64,000 nt of DNA, taken from Anas platyrhynchos (taxonomy: Eukaryota; Chordata; Aves; Anseriformes; Anatidae). The position numbers were made by a program, and so were the translations under genes. The notes beneath the pieces are model-generated. The model was not told where the DNA came from and made no database searches. It saw nothing but the letters and a program-made list of their open reading frames with translations. Shown here piece after piece: positions 12,601 to 26,245 of this stretch (position 1 is its first letter; each line of letters starts with the position of its first letter). Location: positions 6,530,001 to 6,594,000 of the forward strand of contig NC_092590.1 of NCBI RefSeq assembly GCF_047663525.1. The letters are read 5' to 3'.

Positions 12601-15600
12601 CTCTTTTATTCTCCTTTCTATGTCAAGAACATTTAAACATAATGCTTTTTGAGTTGTCACAAAGATTACACAATGCTCTTTCCAAAGTGGATGTATCATT
12701 TTACACTTCACTGAAAGATGGGCAAAGTGAGAGCAAAGAAAGCGGTGTCCTACTCTGCAGTCATATGCGTCCTGCAAAGCTTGTTACTGTGAAAAAAGAA
12801 GGTCAAAACAAGGTGCTTTTTATTCCTTGCTTGTTTACAGTTCCGGGTGTTTGTCTGTTTGTCATGTAGACCATATGGTTTGAACAGTTACCGGGCAATT
12901 CTGCATGATTTACAATTATAGCTTAAAGTGATGTGTTAGAGATCACTTTTAAGACCAGTTGCAGTATCTGCTCATGTCCAGCACTGCTGATGTAATAGCT
13001 CTTTCCACTCAGAAAGTGTTTTGTATATGTGAAAATCTTGAATTCATAGTTTTTTTAGGTTATGTTGGATTTTTGTAACCCATGATTATGCAGGCTGGCT
13101 TTGGAAACTTCGAATTTCACAGAACACCCTTATTTTTTCAGCTAAATATGCTGAAATCTCAGATTTTTATCTGCTTATTTGTATAGCAGCTGGTACTGAT
13201 CATGTGCTTTACTTTTCCTTTCTGCTTGTTCATTTTATAGTGTTAATTGTCTTTTTTTGCTTTCTTTTTTTTTTTTCTTTCTTCCTTCCTAGGGTCGTTT
13301 GTTCTATGCCTGTGATGCCCCAAGAGCTGAGCGGTGTTCATTTTTCAAGTGGATAGAAGAAGTAAATCCTGCACAGATAAAATCCAGGCCTAGTGTAGTG
13401 CTTCATGATATAAAAAGTATTGGGACGTACCTCCGAAGTCAAAAGATTTCTGTCTTTGAGGGATGCCAGCTTTTGGTGAGGTATTCCGAAATGATATAAA
13501 CCTGTTATGTGAATTGCAGGATTTATAAGAATTCTAGTAACTCTGGATTTCGAGAACATTTAACAGGTACATTCAGTAACTGTGTTTAAAGAGCTTGCAG
13601 TTCTGTGTACAAGTGTAAAAGCCAAATAAGTGAAGGATTAATTCTCGCAGTAGTGGCATTTCAGGTCAGTACTCTTTTCAGCAAGAATCAAAACTGCTTA
13701 CCATCAGTTTTATCAGCTACTTAATGAAAACCCTTATGGGTTGTGTTTGAATTACCCTTCATTTAATCTTTCGTAAGAGAATTTGCAATAGACTTTGATT
13801 TATTCTCCTAGTGATGCTTTTCAAAATAGATGTATAACATACATATTCTAATTGTAATGTTGGAGTTTTATTTCTAAGGCTCCTCTGTGCTGCTTAACTG
13901 TCAGGGAAAGAATTTAACTGCGCTGAATATCAGAGAAGTACTTCTCAGCAAGATTTAAATATATGCATCTCAACTAATATAACAAGATGAACAGCCAATG
14001 TCTGTGGGGTATAATTTGGTCCTGTCTGTGGGGCTTTCTTATTTTTTCGTTTGGGAGCCTGAAATTAATTACACGCTTTTTCTTAAAATTACAATTTAAC
14101 AGGAAAGCATATGAAATTCAAACACAACGGTGTAGTAAGTTAAAGAAATTTATGAATGTACATGCGAAATTTGATGGTGATTCTAAAAATAAATTGTACC
14201 TCAAACTAAGCAGAAAGGAGCATTATTCTATCTATAGCAAAGGTAAGCGAACCTTAAGCATTGGAAGAATAGTCCATGTTTAGATTCATGTTGTGCCTTT
14301 TGAAGTTCTGAATTCTAATTAAAACCTCAATCCCTTTTCTGAATGCATGAGAACTCCGAGAATGCAAGTATGATTCTAGAAGGGCAATGAAGTATCTTAT
14401 TTCATCTTTTTTTGCAAATGTTCAAATAATTAAAAAAAAAAAAAAAAGCAAATTCCATGTCCTTAGGTTTAGAGTGCGTGAATTCCATGAAAAGGTGAAG
14501 TGTGTTGAATTGATACTTTTATCTTACTAGTTTGTTAATTTTGCTCTAGAAGATTATGTAAAGGAAATTAGGGAAAAACAAACATGTTTGAGAATGTTTT
14601 ATATAGACTCCTGAAATGTTGTGACAGATCAGGTTTTTGTAACCTAAATTCTGAAGCTCTGCATAAGCAAAACTTTATCCTGTGTATGAATAACTTGTTG
14701 GTCATTTTTGTTACAGGCAAACATATGTAGTACAGGAATAGTGCAGTTAGCTTTAGTCCCAGCAGCTGTGCCTGACAAAACAGAACATTTGTAGGTTGCA
14801 ATACATGTTGGTTTTGAATCGGGAGAGAAAAAAAATGGTTAACTAGACTGGTAGCATACTTAAGTGATTTGCTCCAAACACTCTCAACATGGGTAACATG
14901 ATGCAAAGCGCATTTGGGAGAGCTCTATACTGTTACCAGCAGTTTCAGACAGGAAGTACTAGAAAAAAATATTTTTTTTTCATTCTTTTAGAACCAAACG
15001 AGCACATATTTAAGACTTTCTAATACTTCCTAATGTCACACTAGTGATAGTTTAATTTACAACATAGTAAATGTTTGGCTATTTTGTCTGGCTTCATTTT
15101 CCTACTGCTGTCTTTTAAAGAAAAGCTTATGAGAACTGTGTATTATTTTGACAGATGATATTTGGGTTGTTTCGAAGACTCTGAACTTTGATCCCCTTGA
15201 TACTTTCATTGCATGTAGCGCCTTCTTTGGACCATCCTCTAACAACGAAGTAGAATTGCTACCACTGAAAGGCTACTACCCCTCAAACTGGCAATCAAAT
15301 AGTAAGTTGTACACTAAATAATTTAGAATTGTGGGAAGCAGCTATTATTGTGAGAAAAACAGCCAGCTATGAAGGATGAGATGTGAATTTCTCAGCTCTA
15401 AAAAGTGATTTAATTCACAGTATTGTTTTTTTAGTAGCTTATTTTTTAAGTTACTTATTTTTGCTGTTGAATCAAACTAAATTGATGGGAAGGGAGAGAA
15501 AGATCAAGTTAGCTCTGCTTGCTTTCTTTTCATGCAATGTGAAAATTGTGTGCTTGATACAAGAGGCTTTATTCTTGCAACTTTAATCAGGTTAATTGAG

Positions 15601-18600
15601 TGCTTTAAGTTAACAGATTAATCTTTTTATTCTTTCGATGTACTCATTAGATGGAGAGTTCCCGCAAAGCATAATTCAGTGAACCTACATTAAACTCTTG
15701 TTCTGAATTACATTCAGAAAAATAAATACAATGGCATACGAGTTCTTTGTGGGCATACTTGCTATCAAAATCACAGGCTTGAAATGCGATTGGAGTTTGT
15801 TTTGTTTGTTCCCTGAGTGTGAATTGTAGGACTGGATCTCACAAGCTGTGAGGGTCTAGAAGAGTTAACATATAGTTACATAACATATAGTCTTCATTCT
15901 ATTAAACCACAGGGTTTCATATTTATTCTTTGTGGTCATAATTGCAGATTATTTCATAATTCTGTTATCATTGTAAAACTAAAACTCTAAGTTCAATGAA
16001 AATAATGCTTTAAGTAATGCATAGTTGTTACCAATTATCAACAAAAATAAAATAGAGGTGTATGTGTTACTAAATGTGTTAGAAAGCCCTTTTCACTTAG
16101 CCAGTCCCTGAGCCCCAGAACAGTATGATATTGTTAGAGAACTCAGCAAAAATTTCATTAAATACTTGTTCAGTTCTTACGCTCTCCCTAGGCTTTCATT
16201 TTTGGGCACTTTGGAAATTGGCTAGATGGAACTTTAGCCCATTGTTGATATAATGTTTCTGTCTTGTCTTTTCTAAGAGAACTATTTAACCATTGTGGTA
16301 CAGAACGCTTACTTGCAAAGCTCATCTCCTAAATCTCAAAGCCTTCTGAAATATTTCAGGTGTTTTTAGAAAGAGTAAGGATTTTTACCTAAACTTCCAT
16401 CCCAGAAGGTTTCTAATGTTGGAATCACAAATGCTTCAAATTAGCACACCTTAAAAAGAAGTACTAATAGGTCTCTCTATAATATTCAATCAGACTTGTA
16501 ACTGGGTTAGCTTGATTTCAGTTTGAGGGGGCCTAATTATTCTTTCATCAATTTGTAATTAATTTCTCTATCTGATTTGAAATTTTGGCTTATTTAATTT
16601 TTTCCTAATTTTATTTTTCTGTGCCCTTTTCAGTATCTGTTCATGCGTTGCTAGTTTGTAATGCTAGTGGTGAGCTTACATCTTTAAGAAATATGGAGGA
16701 ATACTTCAATCCATCTACTTTACCACTAATACCATATCTACTAAAAATGTAAGTTACTATTTCAGTGACAATGTGAACTTGCAATGCATAAATAAGTACA
16801 GAAAAAAACAGCAAGAATAGCATTGTGTTTGCCCTTTTAAAAAGAAGACAAGGAAAATTAAAATTAGAAAAACAATGCAAAGGACGAGAATTGAAAATAT
16901 ATTAATTGCTTAACTGTAACTCATGGATTTTAAGTATTTTCTTTCAACTTAGCAGCAGCCCACATTTCAGAACCTAGAGATCAATATTGGGTATCACTAT
17001 GACCATTAGACTGATAAAACAATAGTGACTGTACTATAATAATGGAGCTACTTCACTGGGGTTCACTGTAACTGGTTTTTCTTCCCGACTTTTAGAATTA
17101 CTTGATGCAAAACCTTAAAAAAAAAAAAAAAAAAAAAGAGAGAGAGAGAGAGAATCAGAGCAGCGTGGGGATATTCCCAAGACTGCTTATGGTTCACAGT
17201 ATCAAACAAGTATTTAAATGAACCCCTGCTGCCTCTGACTGTGATTCTACCACTCTTAATTTCTGCGAGTCTCACAGCCTCAGAGTGAGTCAGATTGAAG
17301 GCATAACCTCATATTAAGTAAGATAAAAGCCAAAAGCCTGATCTATATGATCCAGTTCTCAACCAGGGAAGTAATAAGGAGCAGGAATATACACCCCAGG
17401 CACGTATTACAGTGCAGGGGACAGCAAATTCTATTTATGTCAACTGTTAACTGTAAAGTCTCAGCATTTTGACATCAGGTGTGTGGAAATGTCAGAACCA
17501 TGCAATGCAATTCATACATACATACTGTTTTAACTGTTATATTTCTCTTAGGAATCTTGATTCTGAGAAACCTGCTAAGAGAGTCAACAAAAGAAAATTT
17601 ACTCCACCTGCCATGAGCCTGGAGCGCACAATGATGCATGGACCTGTCAGCACTGAAGTGGCGATGGGACTGGCTGAAAAGATGATTGAAACTTTCTCGT
17701 TGAATCCAGATCAAGCAGCATCACTGGTTCAGATAGCTCAGATGATGACCTCATGTGAAAATATCAAACCAGTGGAAGAACATCCGATCTTCCCAATCAC
17801 AATCATACGTGGTATATAGCAAACAAAATTATTTACAAATTTAGATTTATTTAGTATCTTCCGCTTATCATTTTCATATTAAAAATACTTTCTTTGTCAT
17901 ATATCAGCTTTGCTAAATTATCATACCAAATCTTCATTGTGCATTTTTCCTTGTTTTATCCTTCTTTCTATCCTGGCTTTACCTGTATTCAACATGCATA
18001 AAAACACAAGTAACATCTTAGTTTAAAGATCTTTTTATTTCTAAATCAGTATTGAGATGCAGTTACCATAAATGTAAGTTTTAAGATCCTGGCAAAGTAA
18101 ATACATTGACAATAATAACAGGCTTCATACGGATATTATTAGACTTAAATTGCATGAGATTTTGTTAGGCTGCCAGGTATATTAATCTACTGAGAATTAG
18201 TAGTCATTCCAAAAATCATCATCATCTCAAATTCCTTATTCTGTACCTCTTTCAACAATGTGAGGGTTGCATGAGACTTCTTAACAAGTACTGCATCTAT
18301 TTAACCAGGAAATTCAGGAAAAATAGCTTACCCTCTTCTGTAGTTTCTGTAAACAATGCATGCAGCAAAGGCTAAGCCTCATGGCTGTCCCTGGATACTT
18401 ACAGCTGCTGAAGCAAGCACATGCAATGTTTTTAGAGGAGTTAGGGCACAATATTTCACAAGATAATGTTATATTATAATGATTGATCAGAACTGTAATT
18501 TGTAGACAATTTTCTCTTGTAACTTTGGCTTTTTCTTCTAAAATGCCAGGTGTTTTTGGAGCTGGAAAGAGCTATTTGCTGTCTGTTGTGATCTTGTTCC

Positions 18601-21600
18601 TAGTACAACTCTTTGAAAGCAGTGAAGCTGAGGAGGGTCCAAGAGCAGTTCCATGGAAACTTCTCATTGCTTCTTCCACGAACGTTGCCGTTGACAGGAT
18701 ACTGCTGGGGTAGGTTACAGTGAACTTGGATTTTACAGACTGATGTTCAACAGACAAAAGTGTGCTTCAGCAGTAATGATAATTGTGTTGCTCTTCCCAG
18801 TACAACAATTAAGAGAGATTGTGCTCTTCCCCTATAAATTGCTGCCCAGCGGCTTTAATTTTACCCTTGCTCCTTTGCACAGCATGCCTATTCTAAAAGA
18901 CTGTCAGACTGGCTAGACTGATTTATATGGGACTAATCTCATGCTCTCATCAAATTTCCTGTGAGAATCCACCCATGTCAGAAAGTAGAAATGCTCAGGA
19001 AGTGTTGGGAAATGGCAGTAGCAGAGAGAGGGGAGGGAGAGGATCAGGCTTGGGAAGCTTCATCAAATACCAAGAGAAGAAAAAGAAACTGTTAGAGGTT
19101 AATATAGAATTTAAACCTCATGGTTTGGAAGGATAAAAGTAGGAAGGGAAAGTACAAACGGAATATTGTTTATGAGAGGAGAATCATAAAAGGATTGAGC
19201 ATTTTTAAGACAAAGCATGATGAGGTAATTCTTTTTACTTTGATTTACTTGAATTGTGGTCCAAGTTACTTCATCTGGTAAAATGTAGACATCTGCGTTC
19301 TTTGGTGTTCTGATGCATCTGTTAGCCTCTTTTGAACCACTTTTAAATTTTTCGAGGTTTTTACGTTTTTCTAAGGCATATTATCTCTTTTTCTTTGAAG
19401 TCTACTTGATCTTGGATTTGAAGATTTTATCAGAGTGGGAAGTATTAGGAAGATCACCAAAGCAATTCTTCCTCATAGGTAAAAATCTTTAATCTTTATG
19501 GGATCTGAGGCAATTGAAAGGTTCATGATAGTATGCATGCTGTAAAATGACTATTTTGAAGTCGTTCAAAATGTGATTACAATATGACTATCTCATTCTC
19601 CACGCGTTCTCCTGCATCACCCTGACACAGTGGAGAAATTTTACCTTGATTTAGGCATTTGATTTGTTGCTGAATGGAGCTAATGCTTTTAAATGGAAAT
19701 TAGCAGAGAAGAACCCAATAATGGCAGTGAGAGATTTGGCAGTTTACACAAAGAATCCACTCTGAAATCAGCTGCATAGCTTGGAGAAGCCATTTACTAC
19801 ACTTAGATCTTTGCTTGGGGTGGTGGGTCTGAGCTGGTGGGATAAAGGCCCATTTCAAAACAGGTGTTATATTGTATTTGTATTTCAGATGTATATTTCA
19901 GCTGGTTTGGGGATAGGTTAGCACATCTTATGATTACTTTTCTATACTGGGTGTTTACTGAACACTGAAAGCTCTGTTATTTTTGGTCATTGTATTGCAT
20001 GTTATAACATCTTTTTGAAGTTTACATGCTGGCTCGGGAAACGAAAATGAACAGTTGAAAGAACTTCTTGCTCTCCTGAAAGAAGATTTAACTCCCGTTG
20101 AAAAAATATACGTAAGGAAGAGCATTGAGCAACATAAACTGGGGACCAATAAAACTATATTGCAACAGGTACAGCATGGTGATGGGACGGGAAAGCGAGC
20201 ATTCGGTATGCCTTATCCACAAGGCCCAGCAAACAGAAACTGGCAAGCCACTCTCACACCTGAGACTGCCAACCTCCTAACGTTTTGAAAATCAAAATGA
20301 ATGTTCAGGCTAGTACAGCTTTGATTCCACAGGTATAGCTTAGTGTCTTACTTCTTGTACTTGAAGGTCCCACATAATGATAAATTGTGAGGTGGAAACT
20401 CTTCTTGAACTTTATTGCAGTCTGTTATAATATTACCAATGTAGTTTACAAGGAGGGGAGAGAAAAATTACTGAACATTGCTTCTATTACCTTGAAACTA
20501 AAGTTTATATAATCATAAAGGTAAAAGATAAGGACTGAACTAAATCTATCCTAGAGCTGAGAGTCAGCTGCCAAGAAGACCAAACATTTTGAATATATTT
20601 TGTTGAGTAACTTTGCATCAAAGCATTGGATTTTAGATTAGAATTGCCATTTCCTCTGGAAAAGACTAATCTTCTGGTCCTAGTTATTTTCCTTTCCTCC
20701 TCAGTTTTAGACTCAAAAAAATTCATGTTGTTGTACAGCACTTCTGAGCAATATGCTCAGAATTTGCTTTACAAATCCTGTAAAGAATATCTGAGCAATG
20801 TGGGGTTTTCTTGCGCTTCCCCTAGCAGTTGTTGCTGCCATTTTTGCCACTGGGGCTCAAAAGGTTTTGGAGGATTGTGTAATCTGAACTCTTTCTGTGC
20901 CAGACCAGTTCTGGCCTCAAAAGCCAAGAATCCATGAATGGTTTGAACATAGAAAATCACCAAGCATGAGAAATGTTAACCTTGGATCCTCCCCTGTGCA
21001 TGCACAGTGTCTTTTACCAGAAATTAGAATATGATTTGTTGAGACTGAGTGAGTATGACACAGCATGGCGTAGAACTGATAAGAACTACTGGAGGTGTAT
21101 TCTGTTGATAAAGTTATAGTTACGTGCTGCAAAGAAACTATTACTTTATTAATTATTAGACTATTAACTATTAAATGATCATAACTTTTTCTCTCCCCAT
21201 TTTTCTCTCGCTAATAACAAAGGTGAAAGTGGTTGGAGCGACCTGTGCTGCCTGCCCGTTCCCTTGCTTGAATAATCTCAAGTTTCCTGTAGTGATGCTG
21301 GATGAGTGCAGTCAGATGACTGAACCTGCTTCTCTCCTTCCTATTGCAAGGTACAGCCACCCTTATGTGTTTCAGCAGAGATGTAACTTGTAGTTAGCAG
21401 TGACACAACCTCAAATAGTTTCCAAAGTTGGGTGTTTTTTTAGGACACAAACTCCAAGGTCTTGCCTTAGAGAACGAGTAATTACAAATTGAGGCCTGCT
21501 CTTGGATGCCTTTCCTGAGTTACTATTTTATTTTAACTTTGGAAAGAAGGGTTGATGGAGAAGGGAGCCTGATGGAAAGCAATCTGTGATGTTAAAAGAC

Positions 21601-24600
21601 AGTGTGCACTTTGCTTACTAATATTTCAATGTCCTTTTTAGAACTTTTTTATTTTTATTATCTTATTTAGGTTTCAGTGTGAAAAGCTAGTCCTTGTTGG
21701 AGACCCTAAGCAATTGCCACCAACTATTCAAGGGTCTGAGAGTGTTCACGAAAAAGGATTGGAGCAGACTCTCTTTGATCGGCTTTGCTTAATGGTATGT
21801 ACTGCTAACCACATCCTTAGGAACGGGTTACGTTCTAGGTCTACTGGAGTCACTAAGAGTTCTGATTTAGATGTCAGAGGGTCAGTGTTTCAGCCTGGTT
21901 TTGAATTAAGTGGTTACCATTTTGGCACATTTCTCTGTAAATGATGTTTGCACAGTGCTCAGGCATTTGGAGACATAAAAAATGTAAAAGAAGAAAGAAA
22001 TGAGGAACAATGACAGATTTTGTCTTCTGACCTTTATGTAAGGTTTCAATCCAGGTAGAGGACTCAGAGGCAACAGTATTTGTTCTAACTTTGTTAAAGT
22101 GAATGTTGGCATTAGTGATTTTTTAAAAATTATTTTTAATTTTTGCTATTCACACTTTCTACATGCTCATCCTTTAGGGACATAAAACAATACCACTTCG
22201 GACACAGTACCGATGCCATCCTGCTATCAGTGCCATAGCCAACGAGCTCTTCTATGAAGGAAATCTGATAGATGGTGTTTCTGAGAAAGAAAGAAGTCCT
22301 TTATTGGATTGGCTTCCAACACTATGTTTTTATAGTGCTAATGGAACAGAGCAAGTAAGTTTTTAAACATTTCATTGTAGGTTTTCCTCTGTTCTGTTTC
22401 CATTGTCACTAGGCAGTGAAATACATCTTAACTGCTGTTAACGAGAGCTAAATTAGAAATCTTGCCTATTTCCAGACTGAAAGAGACAACAGCTTTTACA
22501 ACATGGCAGAAGCTCATTTTACAGTCAAGCTTATCCAGTCTCTGATTGCAAGTGGAATAGAAGGATCTGTAATTGGTGTGATTACTCTTTATAAATCACA
22601 AATGTGTAAGGTTTGTATAATATATCATCAGTAAAACAGTTTTCTTAAATCTGTTCATTCTATCATTCTTGTTTTTAAAGAAAAAACAAACAACACAATA
22701 CTATTTCATTCCTCTGGTCACAATCTTTTCTTCCTTAGTCAAAATCTTTTAATTCAAAATTTTTGATTTTAAAAAAATGCTTTCCCTTTTTTGTTTGCAT
22801 ACGTACACCCAGAAAATTGGCAAATTAAATAGTACTTAATTTCATATATGATCTGGGAGCTGTTATGAGTTGGCACATGTCTCCACTCTCTGTCCTTGTC
22901 ACATGTATGTAGCAAGGCTGGAATTGTGTCTTACTCAGTCATCCAAGGCATGACATGGGCTACTGTGATGACAAAGTGAAAGTATGGTTGCCCCACTGAG
23001 TGGACCAGTGTTTTATCAAACACGGGCTCACTGCGTACTGTAGCTAGCTGTGGTTCCACTCTCATCATGCTTTGGAGTTTGTTTCTTAGTTTGCATCTTG
23101 TGTAGACTCAGACCTGCTGTGATTTTTGCTCAGGACAAGCAATTTGCTGAACAGCAGAACTCATGGACATCCATATTCCTTTGTTACAGATTCAGAATTT
23201 GCTTAACAGCGTACACTCTGAGGCCTTTGAAATCAAAGCTGTGCAGGTGTCCACAGTAGATGCATTCCAAGGAGCTGAGAAGGAGATCATTGTTCTGTCC
23301 TGTGTACGAACAAGACAAATGGGGTTCATAGACTCAGAAAAGAGAATGAATGTGGCGCTAACAAGAGCAAAGAGGCATTTGTTGATTGTTGGGAATCTGG
23401 CCTGCCTAAGTAAGAACAGACTCTGGGGAAGAGTAATTCATCACTGCAAAAGTACGTTTTTCCTTTATTTTCAAAAATATGTAGCTCATCTTTTTAAATG
23501 GTAGAATATGCTGTGTCCAGCAGTATATATACAACACAATAGACATACTACAAAATGTAGAGTATACATACTATGTAAAATACTGTACATTTACTACATA
23601 TATTGTATATTGCAAGTAGATCTCAAGTATGAAAGTTGTACCTTTTGCAGTTTTATTGCAAGCTGCTTTTATACTTAGTGTATTTGTCATCCAGTAAAGG
23701 GACTTTAATTTTCATCTTTGGATGGCATCAGATGGACAAAGAGCACTCTCTAGTAAGGAGACCTGAACCCCGTTTCTGCATTTCCAGTCCTTTCCCAATC
23801 TGCTTTTACATAGTAGACCCAGGCAGGAATAGGTTACGAACAAATTCATCCACAGAGCAGTATTTCTGGGTAGGCAGAATTAATAAATGAAAGACAAATG
23901 TGCAGTGTCTTTCTGCAACTGGGGGGGCTTATTTGTTTTTGGATGATAAACATCTGAGTTACTAGGAAAAACAAACAAACAAACAAACAAAAAAAAACAA
24001 CACAAAAACAAACAACAATGCAACTGGAGATCAGTTACCTCTTACTGAGTAATTTCTGATTGCTTTGTTTACAGGCCACTGTCTTGTGAATACATGTGTT
24101 TTACTGGGCCACAAAAAGAAACAGGTTTTGAAGATCAGTTTCTTACCTTGTTTCTGCATATTTGCAGAAGTTTACTGCTTATTTACACACCAGAGCAACA
24201 CCAAAAAACAGCTAAAAACAAACAAACAAAAAAACTAGTGATGCCTCTCACCTACTTGCACCTTTGCTAGGTGTTTTAAATGCCTGAACAGCCCCTTAGT
24301 TCTGTGTCTCTCACTCCCAGGGTATACAAACCTTGGAAAAAAAAAAACAAAACAAACCACGAAACAGATGATAATTTTCCCCTTTGTTTGAAGTGGGACA
24401 CTTCATATCTCAAAGCACGAATACATTTAATCATAATTTTTGCCTTGGCAATTTTCTTTAAACTAAAAAATTGAGAGAATAGGTCCAAATGTCTAAAGTA
24501 CATTCAATAAACTCTGGCTGAATCCAGCTCCCCGGAACCCACACGCTTCCTTACCGCTGGGCAAGGCCCTGCCCTTTGGAGAGACAGGACCTTAGTGGAG

Positions 24601-24986
24601 ACTGCAAAAGGGGTGCTCAATCCCTAAAACGACTGGTAATGAGTCACTGCAAGAACAGGTCCCAAAATAGTAATTATTTTCTTTTACCTACTTGGCATCA
24701 GAGGAAGCATCTCACTAATGGCTGAACTCTGAAGAACAACAATTTTCCAATTAGAAATATTATAGCTGTTTGATAGGGTTTTGGAAATAGGTATTCTCAT
24801 CACCACAGACTGATTACATGATGGGTGCTGTGAAGTGAGATCTAATTACCCTGTTTATTGTTACTTTCAGAATGGGAAAATGGATTGCAACTTGTAAGCC
24901 AGTGCGAGCAGCAGATGAACAACATTCTTAAGTGTTATTTGGAGGAAAAGGAGAAGGAAGAAAAGAGTAAGAAAAAGGAAAAATAA
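2560..24986 (+). CDS. ZGRF1: ZGRF1, GRF-type zinc finger and SF1 DNA helicase (28 coding exons)
   Basis: ZGRF1 is a nuclear DNA helicase that aids RAD51-dependent repair of crosslinks and broken forks. I joined 28 exons with AG/GT borders and matching phases: 2560-2580, 2703-2783, 2911-2967, 3450-3635, 4006-6169, 6477-6553, 7254-7355, 7874-7972, 8627-8732, 8819-8925, 9153-9285, 10251-10918, 11938-12076, 12628-12812, 13293-13480, 14103-14242, 15155-15301, 16634-16748, 17552-17811, 18550-18709, 19401-19478, 20021-20168, 21223-21350, 21671-21794, 22178-22354, 22476-22610, 23190-23451, 24871-24986. The sum is 6,303 nt, or 2,100 residues, close to the human length of about 2,100. The start MSSQEFT and the end at TAA 24984-24986 fit the family. 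No frameshift or internal stop is seen. Least certain are exon 6477-6553 (two possible donors) and the 7254 border (an acceptor three bases later also fits). Confidence 0.93.
4006..6169 (+). CDS. ZGRF1: ZGRF1 large central exon
   Basis: A single 2,164-nt exon encodes residues 116-836. It opens with GFQGPRQVEKK, which matches the start of the mammalian exon, and holds the island QNIRSTAQIIALLKS, conserved with the human protein. Most of the rest is acidic and serine-rich with no fold I recognise, as expected of a disordered linker that evolves fast. It ends ADE(G) at donor GAAG|GTTAGG in phase 1. Confidence 0.92.
9998..10100. repeat. Short inverted repeat in a ZGRF1 intron
   Basis: GTAGAGTGCC (9998-10007) returns as its exact reverse complement at 10091-10100, with about 83 bp between. 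The layout is like a very small hairpin or MITE remnant, but there is no visible target-site duplication and no homology I recognise. Confidence 0.3.
10251..10918 (+). CDS. ZGRF1: ZGRF1 second long linker exon
   Basis: The 668-nt exon encodes residues 1045-1267, entering in phase 1 after the intron at 9286 and leaving in phase 0 at GTCCAG|GTGTGT. The product is serine-rich and low in hydrophobic residues, without a recognised domain. The short exons between 6477 and 9285 encode the same kind of linker. Confidence 0.88.
12628..13480 (+). CDS. ZGRF1: ZGRF1 exons encoding the GRF zinc finger
   Basis: Exons 12628-12812 and 13293-13480 encode residues 1314-1437. Putative zinc ligands are C1357 and H1359 (LLCSHMRPAKL), then C1382 and C1390 in GRLFYACDAPRAERCSFFKW, which carries the G-R-F/L-F-Y-x-C signature naming the family. 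GRF fingers, as in NEIL3 and APE2, bind single-stranded DNA. The second exon must use the donor GTGAG|GTATTC at 13480/13481: only this gives phase 2 and joins the next exon in frame as VRKAYEIQ. Confidence 0.92.
17117..17153. repeat. Poly(A) and (GA)n microsatellite
   Basis: A run of A is followed directly by a (GA)n tract inside the ZGRF1 intron between exons 16634-16748 and 17552-17811. Confidence 0.85.
18550..24986 (+). CDS. ZGRF1: ZGRF1 helicase motor and C-terminal tail
   Basis: Nine exons hold all motor motifs of a UPF1-like SF1 helicase. Walker A is GVFGAGKS (K1665), with its first glycine split across the 17811/18550 junction. Walker B is LDECSQ (D1814, E1815), motif III GDPKQLPPT (about 1841-1849), motif IV TQYRCHP (about 1880), motif V STVDAFQGAEKE (about 1996) and motif VI RMNVALTRAKRH (about 2027). 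No catalytic residue is missing. The last exon (24871-24986) encodes a lysine-glutamate tail. The human tail, as I recall it, is longer and also charged. Confidence 0.93.
23964..24012. repeat. (AAAC)n microsatellite
   Basis: Repeated AAAC units grading into an A-rich stretch, in the last ZGRF1 intron (23452-24870). A second short cluster lies near 24210-24232. Confidence 0.75.
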
Positions 24987-25148
24987 ATGTGCACATATTT
25001 TATGAAGACAATATATGAATTGTGTGTCTATAAAATTTACCAGAACTACTGAAAATCTAATATTTATGTTTAATGGGGGAAAATTTTATTTGTATCTCTG
25101 TCCTGATTCTTCTGTTTTGATCCCTTGTTTGTATGACAAAAACTAAAG

Positions 25149-25154
25149 AATAAA
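25149..25154 (+). terminator. ZGRF1 poly(A) signal
   Basis: AATAAA lies 163 bases after the ZGRF1 stop and is followed by T- and GT-containing sequence. Another AATAAA overlaps the stop codon (24982-24987) and is too close to be the main signal. The 3' UTR is therefore about 24987-25175. Confidence 0.65.
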
Positions 25155-26159
25155 GTAACTGCTTGATACCTGAAATCCTTTTAAGCTTATAAAGTACGTA
25201 ATTGTATTATTAGCATTTTGTTATTCCTCAGGTCTGTACATAACCTCATACTGTAAAACAATACTCGTCTATTTACAAATCAGCCAAATTAGGAGTGTTG
25301 CTAAAACAAAAAGGACTTAATACAATTTTTTCAAGGAAAATCGCATGTTCTATTAAATCTTTGGAAGTCAACAACACTACGTGACAGCAGGTTGGCTGTA
25401 TCTAGGTGTGTTACAAGCGTAGGATAAGGTCACTTGGCCCTGTTTCAAAACTAGCTGAAGTATTTTGTCTTGGAAGCAAGAGTGGTGTTATGTGAGAAAC
25501 TGTCTCTGATGAGGAAAAAAAGTTTCTTTATCCCAACAAAAGTTGACCCATAAGGTGTCTCAAAGGTACATAGAGGAGTCAGTAGTTAATGTATGAACTC
25601 ATACCAACATATGAGGATTCTCAGTGATTAATTTATGGGGAAAAGTGGGCTGAGCATGGGCCTTGTACAATTCCTAGATGCTGTTTAACTTCTCCAGAAG
25701 CCTCTGAGGCACTCTCGCACCTGCCATGGACCTGGCACCCTGATAGCACTAAAAACATGAGCAGTAATCTGTTTTCTTCTTATTCAGCTCAGAAACAAAG
25801 TAGTGACGAGCTTGTTGTACTCAGTCTCTGGACCTAAACCAGACCTGAGCCAAACACCGCCAAGTGACACCCCCACAGCCTGGGGCCGCCGCAGGGACCA
25901 AACCCACACGGTAACCGCAGCAGCTCCAGCTTGTGCCTGCCCGGACCCCCCCCAGCAACACCCCTCCGCGGGTTTTCGCCCTTGTGGCACCGCACAAAGC
26001 ACCCGAGGAGCAGGAGGGTGCCCTGCAGGCAGCCTCCTTGCCTCCTTGCCTCCCTCCTTGGCTCCCTCCTCGCTTCCCTGCCCGTGAGCCGCGAGGTGGC
26101 GCCGCCGCCCGCTGCCGTGAGCGCAGCGACAGAGGCGAGAGCAGAGGGTGAATAGCGCC

Positions 26160-26245
26160 TGCAAATTGCTGCCGCCGCCTCTGTTCCAGCTCCCTAAAAT
26201 CTCAATCAACAATCCATTAGAACTCAACGGGAGTAAAACTAAATC
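26160..26245. promoter_or_regulatory. Candidate NEUROG2 upstream enhancer block 1
   Basis: The block has CAATCAACAATCCATTAG (HOX/PBX-, SOX- and homeobox-like cores side by side) in a short AT-rich island between GC-rich flanks. This is the texture of conserved neural enhancers, but conservation was not tested. Confidence 0.3.

Noticed and set aside
13476-13480. Donor TTTTG|GTGAGG at 13475/13476 for the second GRF exon
   Set aside because: It looks stronger, but leaves phase 0, and the next exon then meets a stop at once; the donor five bases later joins in frame as VRKAYE.
13481-13490. Possible U12-type intron (GTATTCC donor)
   Set aside because: It does not match the U12 donor GTATCCTT, and the 3' end is an ordinary AG with no clear U12 branch site.
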